Assembly (NCBI GenBank): GCA_005223375.1
Contig: RXOD01006406.1
Span: 1-10,441 of the forward strand
Direction: 5' to 3'
Source of the DNA: Amoebophrya sp. AT5.2
Lineage: Eukaryota; Sar; Dinophyceae; Syndiniales; Amoebophryaceae
DNA: 10,441 bases
Numbering within the stretch: the first letter of the stretch is position 1; each line of letters begins with the position of its first letter. Shown here piece by piece: positions 1-7,800 of this stretch. A program made the position numbers and the translations under genes. A model generated the notes under the pieces. The model saw nothing but the letters and a program-made list of their open reading frames with translations, did not search any database and was not told the DNA's origin.

Positions 1-1
1 C

Positions 2-101
2 CGCCCCGGCCCGATCCGCGCGAACTTCCCGTTGGACGATCCGGCGAATCCGGTGGACGAGATAGTGGGGTACGACGCGGACAAAATATGCATTTTCATT
101 G
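2..101 (+). CDS. Possible partial exon at the left edge
   Basis: The first ~90 bases are GC-rich and stop abruptly at an A/T-rich tract, as at an exon-intron border. Frame 2 on the plus strand is open and protein-like, including the stretch NFPLDDPANPVDEIVGYD. It meets a candidate donor, G|GTAAAAAA, with the GT at 102-103. Other candidate donors are GT at 65 and at 70 (GTACGACG, similar to the donor at 4874). The minus strand is also open here, from an ATG near base 93, so strand is not certain. No family is recognised, and the fragment is too short for more. Confidence 0.3.
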
Positions 102-490
102 GTAAAAAAAATATTTTGGTTTTGTATGGCATTCAATTGCATTTGACAAAACATGTTGATCCACATGCAAACTCAAATGCAAACAATAAATTTGCATGCA
201 TTTGAAATTTTTGATTGGCATAAAAAAAATTTGGTTTTGGTTGGCATTGAAATTTGCATCGCGATGGCATTCCAATTTATCTGAACAACATTTTCATCCA
301 CATGCAATTTCAAATTCAAAAAAAAAATTGATATACATTTCGCATTTTGGATTGGCATAAAAAAAATTTTATGCCACATTAAATTTTCGGATCAACACCC
401 AATTGGCATGGCATTTGTTTGATTTTGCATCGCCATGAAATTTTGATTAGCATTTGGTTTTGCTATTGCTTGCTGAATTTATTGAAGTGT
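102..490. repeat. A/T-rich spacer with diverged 137-bp tandem repeat
   Basis: This tract is dominated by A and T runs and by the words GGCATT and TTTGCAT. Two landmarks recur at exactly the same 137-bp offset. ATCCACATGCAA lies at 159-170 and 296-307. The 20-mer GATTGGCATAAAAAAAATTT lies at 213-232 and 350-369. Between these landmarks the copies align with many substitutions (for example ATGGCATTCA against ATGGCATTCC). A looser third copy may lie at about 380-460, which has GATTAGCAT at 445 and TTTGCATCGCCATG near 424. I see no convincing gene here. It could be an intron of the left-edge gene or intergenic DNA. Confidence 0.7.
353..376. repeat. 10-bp inverted repeat (hairpin) in the A/T tract
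   Basis: TGGCATAAAA at 353-362 and TTTTATGCCA at 367-376 are perfect reverse complements around an AAAA loop. The left arm is part of the second copy of the 137-bp repeat. The matching place in the first copy (216-239) lacks the right arm, so the hairpin is specific to this copy. Confidence 0.7.
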
Positions 491-890
491 GTTGATTCTG
501 ATTGAGCCATGCATGGTCGGATCGGATCAAGGTGGGCGAGGGTGGGCGAGCGAGCTCAAGCGGACACATATGGAGCCAGAAAGACCGCTAAAAAACTTCT
601 AAAATTTTCAAATTTTTTCAATTTCCATGGCTGCTGCGCTGGTTCGAGCGCTGTTGGAGTGGTGGATGTTTGCGCGGGCTTTTTGGAAGACCGTGATCGC
701 CTCTGTGTTACTATTGGTCTCCATGGTGTTGCTGCTCCTCTATGTGTCGATGTTGTGTGCTGGGTTGTTCCATCTCAGTATGCCAGTCGTATGGTCGCGC
801 TCGTTCGGCGTTTCTTGTTTCATTTCCAAGGCAGACGATGCAGGGCTGTTTATGTATGAGTTAGATTGAGGTCGCACCTCCGCAATAGAC
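491..890 (+). other. Upstream region of gene 1
   Basis: This 400-base stretch has an exact tandem duplication of GGTGGGCGAG at 531-550, then an A/T-rich patch (595-626). It then becomes T/G-rich with mixed composition. A pyrimidine-rich run at 811-827 followed by AAG (ends 830) and CAG (ends 834) could be a 3' splice site, either for a 5' UTR intron or for spliced-leader addition, 57-61 bases before the gene 1 ATG. No TATA box or other promoter element is convincing. Confidence 0.4.
627..869 (+). CDS. Small hydrophobic ORF in frame with gene 1
   Basis: This 80-residue ORF starts at ATG 627 in a CCATGG context. It contains a strongly hydrophobic run at residues ~23-49 (within it VIASVLLLVSMVLLLLYVSM) that would form one membrane helix if translated. 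Its TGA at 867-869 is the in-frame stop just before gene 1, with only seven codons between that stop and the gene 1 ATG. It may be an upstream ORF, a small membrane protein, an extension reached by readthrough, or chance. A 116-residue ORF in another frame overlaps it (509-859), so openness alone is weak evidence. It could also be removed if splicing uses the acceptor-like site near 830. Confidence 0.2.
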   Translation: MAAALVRALLEWWMFARAFWKTVIASVLLLVSMVLLLLYVSMLCAGLFHLSMPVVWSRSFGVSCFISKADDAGLFMYELD

Positions 891-3800
891 ATGTCGTCCG
901 TCGCTGATCGTTTTCGAGTTGGGGAGGCGTGTCTCCCATTCGCTGGCTTGGAATTGCTTGTCTCGATCTATCGTGAACTTGCGATGCTGCCGCGATCAAC
1001 GAGAAGGAATCGCGGACGCTACTTGCAGTTTTTCTTGCGAGCGCTCGCCACGCTCACGAAGACCGCCAAGTTCCTCGACATCGCGGAGAAGTCGTCTGAG
1101 GAGCAGCTTGGACTTGCTTTCGAGCGAGCTTGGTCGAGAATCAAGGTGGTTTTGGAACGATGCGAGACGCGAATAATCCGCATCCGCTTGACGTCTGCAG
1201 TTCGCGAGGGCCGTGGAATCATCGAGCATGTGCAGTTTGATGGGACGCCGCTTGCCACGATCGTGCAGGGCGGCTTCGACTCGACAGATTGCTTTGGGGT
1301 TTTGCAGAGCTTTGCCCACTTCGAGGAGCGCCATGAATCTGAGGTAGGTAGGGAGCTTCTCCTTCATGGGCGAGCAGACGAGCGGCCGATGGCGAGAGTC
1401 TGGAAGACCATCGACTGCGTCAAAATGGGGCGAGGACATTCGGACTTGCAGACATACTTGGAACTCCGGAACCGGCTGACCACAGTCAGGGACTTGGTCG
1501 GATCGGAGGCCGCGTGTGGCGATGGTTCCCCCGTTTTCACCATAACGCATTATGGTGGAGATGGTGCAACAGAGGGCGTCTTGTCGCACTATTGCGGACT
1601 CCGTCATGAGGATCCGGATGGCGTGGATTCGCTTCGATCGAAGATGTCCCTCTGGACTGCTGACGTTTGCTCGGGGCATTCGTTGCACAACTCGATCGGA
1701 GTTGGCGTGGCGATTTTTTTAAAAACGGAGAAGCTGCGAGAGGAGGCGAAGAGCATCGCGCGAAACTTCCACAAATCTGCCCGGGCACTTCGCAGCGGGG
1801 CGAAAACGTGGCTGGGCTTGGTGTATCTTCATGAGCCGCTGCAGCCGCACGAGGAGTGTGGGTATGCGTTCGCTGTGCGGGCTTTGTTGGAAGATGGATC
1901 GCAGAGCCGCGCGAAGCTCGTGGAGATTTTGTTGCGCTTGCAGCTGCGGTTCGTTGGGGACATGTTGCTCGGGGCTGTGCCGCCTGAGGACCTCGAAGAA
2001 GTGCAGGAAATTGTTCTTCGCTTGAATTTCGTAGAGATTCAATTCGGGCGCTTCGGGAACAGTATCGGGCAGCTACGACGGGCGGCTGCTGCCATGCTGG
2101 TGGGGATTCATGACTTGGGGAAGCATGTGCTGCGGACGTGTTCGCGGAAAGGCTTCCTGCAGATGGCTATGGATGTTGGCTTGCCTTGGAGCACTTTCGC
2201 GAATGCAGCTTGGGGGGCGGGGTTGGCGATGGTTCCATTTGAGCGGGCGGAGAAACGCCTTCTGCGCCGAGACAACATCCGCCAGCTTGCGAACACGTTG
2301 GAGCAACTTGCTGATGAGGTGGTGGAAACGCGGACAGTAGACTGGGACAGCATCGCGCGACACGCCAACATGAACGACGAGCAGCAGGCGCAACTCGTCG
2401 CGGATGTGGGGACGGCGATAGAAGCAGCAGCGGCGAAAGTCGCGCTGTCGGTCAAGCCGAAGCTGGACGCGGCCCCTTGGTCCTTGCTTCTCGCAGATGA
2501 TGCGTTCTCGCTGCCCGCGTATTTGGATCGACTTGCAGCTGCTGACCCCGCGACGCTGGACGCTGGATTCAGCTTGAAAGTCCAGCATTTGCTGCGCACT
2601 CAGCCGGCGACTATTCAACTCGCCACGACATCACTGCGCGACTGCTGCGAGCTACTGATGCTTGTGCCCACCAGTATATACTTTTGCGAGCGCGTGCACA
2701 AGTATTCGTCCAAGGGCCATAAAGGAGTGTCTGCTTTCGATACGGTAGCAGAGGGCGCTTGGTCTGAGCGGTTCCAGGAGGCGAATGGCTTGCGGGCGCC
2801 AGCTGCTAGGGCAGCCGCTTCATCAGCGGGGCCGCAGACACTTGCGGAGGCGTGGCAGCAAAGTGGCGGACACCAAGTGCGTGCGAACAGCATCTTCTAC
2901 AAGGAATCCTTAGCAAAGAACGCGACTCTGGAAATGCAGCGGGAGCTTTTGGTTAGTTGCGGAAAAACATACAGAGAGGCGGTGGCAACCGACAGCGCCA
3001 AACAGCTGGACCTGCGAAACAAGGTGCGGGAGCACTGCTACGAGTTGCGGTCTTCCGCAGCAGCGAAACTCGCGAAGAAGTTGGCCGCGCGCGCAAAAGC
3101 TGGCGCCCGGAAGATGGATGCGAAGACGTCCTTCATGATGACGAACACTCTGAACATCGCCGCACTCATCACGAACAAGACCTTCTTCGACGAGATGACA
3201 GCGGTCGGCGTGCGGTTGGGACAGCAGTTGAAGAATGCAGCAACAGAGCAGTGCGCGGCGGATGCAGATGGCGAAAGACTAGTGATGCAGCAAGCGGAAG
3301 GGAAGCGCTACCGCCTTCCGGCGTATTCTCTCCCGAGCTTGGACTTCCGCATAACAGAAATCTGTCGCCGTTCAGCAGCGGGCCAAGAGATGCGCGGAGG
3401 CGTTTTGTTTGTTCGGCCGAGAGACGGCCGCGGATACTACGACGAGTCTGAGTTTTTCGTCTACCTCGTGGCGCACGTCTCCCACCTCCCCTATGCGCTC
3501 GGTGTCACTTCCTTGGAAGTCACGTACGAAGGCGCGGACGCTACGCTGTTCTGGAAAACGACTGACTGGCTCGCGCTTGAGATGCTCGAGCCCTCGGACG
3601 ATGTCTTCTACTTGGCGCCGCCGCTCGTAACGTCTCTCTCGCCTGCTTGTATGTTGGTGCCGAGCATCGTGACACCAGACAACATTTGGCGCTTGAAGGG
3701 GATCGAGCGATTGCAATGGGGACAACCCTTCAAGCGGAAGCAGGCAGAGGGCGGGGCCCACCAGGATGAGCCGAACTTGGTCGCAGCGCCGGCCCGCGTC

Positions 3801-4421
3801 CACATTCGGGAGGAGCGCGATATCGACGTGAACAAACCGGCCACGCGAGACCACAAAGACTACGACGCCATCGCCCAGCAGGCGCGCGATGAACTTGAGC
3901 GCGTGCGTGCGGCAGCTGCGGGCCAGCACGCTGGGGAAGCGGAGGGGGAAGACGCGGACGACTTCATGGGAGATGAGGTCGTCCGCGCCTTTCCGCGCGG
4001 GTCTGCGTGGACCATCGTAAACAAGAACGTCGCGGTCGACGTGTGGCGGATGGAGGTGGTTTCGGATGACGCGAAAACCGCACTGAAGGCTTGCGGCCTG
4101 TTCGCGATGAAGGACTTTAACGTGAATGTTTTTGGAAAAGAGGAGGCAGCCCGGGACGCTTGCATCCTCTTCCGCAACGTACTCAAATTCGCGTGGGAGC
4201 ATGGACTTTCCGTCTTGGCTTCGGATGAAGAAGAGCCCGGCTTGCATACTGTAACTTGTCGGGAAATGTTCAGAGCAACATTCGCAAGCAAGCTGGACAC
4301 GTCGAGAAACCTTCTGAAAAGTCGGGGGAAATATTTCCAGCTGAAAAGAAACAAAGCCTTCGAAGACTTGGACAAGCTCGGCACGGCAGCCATTTACGAC
4401 GCTGCAAAAGTGCCACTATAA
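891..4421 (+). CDS. Large single-exon protein, possibly transposase-derived
   Basis: A 1176-residue ORF with no interruption. The start is ATG 891, the first in-frame ATG after the TGA at 867. I do not recognise the family. Residues 100-270 show spaced Asp motifs and a Cys/His cluster: FDGTP at 116-120, HYGGDGATEG at 220-229, and TADVCSGHSLHNSI at 256-269 (C260, H263, H266, N267). This order recalls RNase H-fold transposases such as hAT and KDZ-like elements, where a C-x2-H-x-L-N motif follows the second acidic residue. I cannot place the full catalytic triad, so this is inference. Residues 270-800 look mostly helical. A basic stretch (KLAKKLAARAKAGARK, 726-741) could bind nucleic acid or act as a nuclear signal. 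Residues 835-945 look more globular and strand-rich. An acidic linker (1015-1023) precedes a C-terminal domain with a Lys/Arg-rich end. Its intronless structure contrasts with intron-rich gene 2. Confidence 0.85.
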   Translation: MSSVADRFRVGEACLPFAGLELLVSIYRELAMLPRSTRRNRGRYLQFFLRALATLTKTAKFLDIAEKSSEEQLGLAFERAWSRIKVVLERCETRIIRIRLTSAVREGRGIIEHVQFDGTPLATIVQGGFDSTDCFGVLQSFAHFEERHESEVGRELLLHGRADERPMARVWKTIDCVKMGRGHSDLQTYLELRNRLTTVRDLVGSEAACGDGSPVFTITHYGGDGATEGVLSHYCGLRHEDPDGVDSLRSKMSLWTADVCSGHSLHNSIGVGVAIFLKTEKLREEAKSIARNFHKSARALRSGAKTWLGLVYLHEPLQPHEECGYAFAVRALLEDGSQSRAKLVEILLRLQLRFVGDMLLGAVPPEDLEEVQEIVLRLNFVEIQFGRFGNSIGQLRRAAAAMLVGIHDLGKHVLRTCSRKGFLQMAMDVGLPWSTFANAAWGAGLAMVPFERAEKRLLRRDNIRQLANTLEQLADEVVETRTVDWDSIARHANMNDEQQAQLVADVGTAIEAAAAKVALSVKPKLDAAPWSLLLADDAFSLPAYLDRLAAADPATLDAGFSLKVQHLLRTQPATIQLATTSLRDCCELLMLVPTSIYFCERVHKYSSKGHKGVSAFDTVAEGAWSERFQEANGLRAPAARAAASSAGPQTLAEAWQQSGGHQVRANSIFYKESLAKNATLEMQRELLVSCGKTYREAVATDSAKQLDLRNKVREHCYELRSSAAAKLAKKLAARAKAGARKMDAKTSFMMTNTLNIAALITNKTFFDEMTAVGVRLGQQLKNAATEQCAADADGERLVMQQAEGKRYRLPAYSLPSLDFRITEICRRSAAGQEMRGGVLFVRPRDGRGYYDESEFFVYLVAHVSHLPYALGVTSLEVTYEGADATLFWKTTDWLALEMLEPSDDVFYLAPPLVTSLSPACMLVPSIVTPDNIWRLKGIERLQWGQPFKRKQAEGGAHQDEPNLVAAPARVHIREERDIDVNKPATRDHKDYDAIAQQARDELERVRAAAAGQHAGEAEGEDADDFMGDEVVRAFPRGSAWTIVNKNVAVDVWRMEVVSDDAKTALKACGLFAMKDFNVNVFGKEEAARDACILFRNVLKFAWEHGLSVLASDEEEPGLHTVTCREMFRATFASKLDTSRNLLKSRGKYFQLKRNKAFEDLDKLGTAAIYDAAKVPL

Positions 4422-4684
4422 CAAAGCATCTCTTGACGATCATGGGCAATCTTTACGCACGTAGGACCTGCTTTCGTGCTTGGAATATTGTCGGAAGCTT
4501 GCGCCTTGTTCTCTCTCTGGATACAATAAAGCTTGCCGTGCTCTGTCGCGTTTTTTCCATCATTTGCGAGTGTCGACCGCACATGTCTTTCTTCCTGCAG
4601 GTGGCTCAGCTCGTAGCATAGGTTCCAGTACGTAGCAGTTCTGTTTTTTTGCAGTCATACAGTCTCCGCGCCGTCTGGCTTGTC
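4422..4684 (+). other. Spacer between gene 1 and the proposed first exon of gene 2
   Basis: This 263-base spacer should hold the gene 1 3' UTR and the gene 2 promoter and leader. A strong 3' splice-site-like sequence, CTGTTTTTTTGCAG, ends at 4654, 30 bases before the ATG at 4685. That would suit the end of a 5' UTR intron or a spliced-leader acceptor. No other gene is visible. Confidence 0.4.
4525..4530 (+). terminator. Candidate poly(A) signal for gene 1
   Basis: AATAAA begins 104 bases after the gene 1 stop, within CAATAAAGC. It is the only canonical hexamer I noticed in the short spacer before the next coding block. It fits a 3' UTR of ordinary length, but the hexamer is not used by all protists. 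Confidence 0.4.
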
Positions 4685-4873
4685 ATGTCCTCTGCGGGCT
4701 CTTCGTCCTCGGGAGCTGGTGTGCGACGCCGCTCTCGCTCCCGCCGCCGCCAGGAAAGCAGTCTGCTGCTCGGCGGACGTGACGACAGGATGGGACTCGA
4801 GGACGACGACTTGGCTGGCGAAGTATTCGGAGCGGACGAGCAGGAGGAAGAAGAGCAAGACGCAGTGGACGAG
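4685..4873 (+). CDS. Proposed first exon of gene 2
   Basis: ATG 4685 has G at -3. It opens 63 codons that end cleanly at GAG|GTACGAAC, a good donor, in phase 0. The only downstream reading with matching phase and CAG|GT style acceptor is at 5658, which joins it to VIRD-MDLADGG of the main ORF. The peptide (Arg/Ser cluster RRRSRSRRR, then EDDDLAGEVFGADEQEEEEQ) looks like a natural disordered N-terminus, not random translation. The alternatives are that this is the first exon of a different, undetected transcript, or that another acceptor at 5637 is used, which is also in phase. Confidence 0.5.
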
Positions 4874-7800
4874 GTACGAACTCAAAGTCATGTTTAGACT
4901 TTTTAGATTTTTCAAACATCGATTCCGATTTTAGATCTGTTCGGAACTCGTCACCTCCATCCACGCGTCGCGCTCATCTAATTTAATCTAATTGGACCAA
5001 ATCGCTCAAATCGTTCCCGATTTCCTTACGCAGCCATTTTAGAGGGATTCTAATTTTTGCGCCAACCCATGCGCAACACATTAATTAGAGTTAGTTTTAG
5101 ATTAAATTAGAATTTTTATTAAATTAGAATTAAATTAGAATAATTTTAGATCAAATTTTAGAGGGGTGGCCAAATTAGATTCACATTTAGAGTGAAGAAC
5201 AGCACGCGGATCCGTCAAGAAATGACATGTCATTTCTTGATGGATCCACTGGTCCAGTGGCGTGCTCGGGTCGTGGTTTCTGTCGGTCCTCCCTTGGTTT
5301 CCATCGGTGTCCTAGTTACCAAGGTCCTCAAACACCCCTGAAACCTATGCGGATCCGTCAAGAAATGACATGTCATTTCTTGACGGATCCACTGGTCCAG
5401 TGGCGTGCTCAGGTCGTGGCTTCCGTCAGTGTCCAAATTAACAACGCCTGGAAACAGCCCTAGGATTGGTGTCCGAATTACCAGGACCATCGGACACGCT
5501 GCGGCAGCAGTGTCCAAATTAACAATACATGGGCACACCCCTAGGATCGGTGTCCAAATTACCAAGATTTCGAGTAAGCTTCATTTCCTAGGGGGTTCCG
5601 GCTAGTTCACCCAAAAGCGGCAAATTGGGGAAATAGTCCGGACCGACCCAAATCCAGGTCATTCGCGACATGGATCTCGCTGATGGCGGCAAAATGGGGG
5701 CGATGAAGAAGGACCGCAAGCCCAGGAAGATCGTGGAGCGAACCGTTGACACCGTGTCCAGCATGCGGGCCGCCATCGCGAAAGCCTTGGACACGAAAGT
5801 CCGAAACTCAGCTGCCTGGAAGGCGAAGAAGCACCTGTTCGACCAGCCTAATATTCCTGACGAGTCGAGTATCGACGGCAAGAAAATCACGATCCTCGAC
5901 TACATAGTAAAACGCCACGCATCGAAAAAGCGCACTACATTCAAGTATTTCAAGCTGACAGACGAAAAGTGGTCAGCGGTGTACGACAAACTGAAAGCCG
6001 CAGAAGACGCCTCGGTGGCGGCAGTAGTGGGCGACTTGCGTGATTCGGTGGCGGAGGCTCTCGGCGGGACCGTCGAGGAGAACAGAACAGCATCCGTGAA
6101 GTTTATGTACCGCCATGCGGAGGCCATGTCCGACACTCATCACAAAACCCGCGCACACATCATCGACGAGCCAGGAGCAGGTGCCGACGATATGGGCGAC
6201 CAACTCGGCGGTCGAGCGACGCCGGAGCGCGACGAAACTGGCGCCGAGATGGAAGATTGCGAGGAGCGCGGTGACCCTCACGACCTTGACTCTGGGGGCG
6301 GTTTGGGGGCCGGCCCGATGCAGGTCGACGAAGACGATTTCCCGCCATCGCCAGGCCTTACCCCACCGCCACCTACGCCGCCGTCTCCGGTTTTCATGCA
6401 CGACGTCGACGGTCTTACCCCGTCGCAGATGCTGATGCTGCACGAAGCTGATGAAGTCCTCGATGGCGCTGGTGAAGACCACGCGGATCTGCTGGGCGAC
6501 TTTGGCTTGCCAGGTGGATACGACGAGCTGGTGAAACCGCTGACCCTCATCGAGGTCGGCGATTACATTCAGGGCACCAACCTGCTCGGCGTTGTGAAAG
6601 ATATGCCAGTCGGTGGCTCGGAGGAAGCTATCAAAGCGCTGGCGCAGATGGTGGCGGCTGGGCGAGGTTCTATGATTTGGCGTCCATATTCTAATAGTCG
6701 CCATAGTTGTTCTCAACCCCATTGTCCACCCAATTGGTATCGAATGTCGTGCAAATGCTTTGGCTGCTGTTTCGTTCAATCACAAATACCCCACTCCACC
6801 CCACCACAGATCTGTACGGCCGTGGGCACGAGGTTTACGGAAAGCTGGCGAGGCGCGGCTGCATCGATAAAATGGTCGACGTCGGCAACACCTTGAGGCT
6901 CACGCTGAGGAAATTCCTCGAGCGGTACTATCGTTCCCTACCTAATTTGCCCTGCATTTCGTCCTTTGATCGCGTGTCGTGAAAATATAATGATTTGCGC
7001 CCACTCTCATCTGATCGCTTGCCGCATGTCAGTGATTTTTATCATCGCAATGCTGGCAGGTTTGAGACGCAGATGGAGGCCGTGGCGCCAATGTCGGTCT
7101 TGTTGGCGAAGTTCATTCTGCCCGCGATTAACGAAGCCGGCACCACCTTATCCATGACGAGCCTGGACGCATTGGAGGCGCGCAGGCTGCTCGCAGACGC
7201 CGAGATCCCAGTAATTTTCGCCCCTTTCCGCGACACCATCAAGACGGAGGCCGAAAAGATAGCCCGCGGGGAGAGCATGCAAGAGGTGATTCTATTTGTT
7301 TGAAAATTGCTGCTGTTGTCGTTGAATCTTGAATTTTTCATCGTAACTTTTTCCATCTTCATGCGCTTGATTTCTGCTCATCATACACGTATCGCCTTGC
7401 GTTAGGGCTAGGCGAATCACCTCACACGCAGGTGACAAAGCAACTCGGGCCGAGGGAAATCATCATGCTGCACCCGAAAGAAGTGGACAAATTGAATGCC
7501 ACCCTGAACGCGATGCTGACGAAAGCGCGCACGAGTGCAGACCCCGAGGCAGTGGGCAACTTTTACACGGATTTGATGGAGGGAATCCAGAAATCAAGCG
7601 GCAATGTGGTCCCCATGTTTCTCCAGGGCACGTTCATCCAAAAAAAGTCGGACCTGGTGGCCATGCCAGAAACTTACTGCAAGATCGATGCCTTGAAGAG
7701 CATCAAACACGCCCGCCTCGACATCAAAACGATCTTGTCCGGCACCTTGCCGGACGACTGCTCGCCGTATATTTTTCCGCAATGCATTTGCGTTTTGCCT

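Larger units (their letters stand above)
4874..5657 (+). other. Proposed 784-nt first intron of gene 2, repeat-rich
   Basis: Bounds are GAG|GTACGAAC at the left and AAATCCAG|GTCATT at the right. The T-rich start (4890-4935), A/T-rich middle and CAG acceptor fit an intron. It is far longer than the other five introns (135-234 nt). The excess is accounted for by repeats: an A/T inverted-repeat block (4977-5111), two 40-bp palindromes and a 40-bp-periodic array. If exon 1 is rejected, this whole stretch is instead the upstream region of gene 2. Confidence 0.45.

Noticed and set aside
1341..1350. Strong donor-like GAGGTAGGTA inside gene 1
   Set aside because: The frame stays open for 3 kb beyond it and no phase-compatible acceptor improves the protein, so no intron is called.
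3372..4247. 291-codon minus-strand ORF opposite gene 1 (also 230 codons at 996-1688)
   Set aside because: Both lie antisense to a longer continuous frame, have no recognisable motifs, and fit the usual shadow of GC-biased codon use.
5201..5266. Parvovirus-type inverted terminal repeat
   Set aside because: The fold is similar in outline only. There is no Rep-like helicase or capsid gene, and two copies lie close together in direct orientation.
5307..5567. CRISPR-like regular spacing
   Set aside because: Only four good 15-base repeats; the segments between are homologous to each other, as in a minisatellite, and the host is eukaryotic.
5227..5605. Short ORFs over the palindrome and periodic repeats (both strands)
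   Set aside because: They translate repeat DNA, show repeated peptides that follow the DNA repeats, and fall in the proposed intron.
5973..6779. 268-codon minus-strand ORF opposite gene 2
   Set aside because: It runs across a well-supported exon-intron border (6666/6667), is His/Arg-rich, and looks like antisense of an acidic region.
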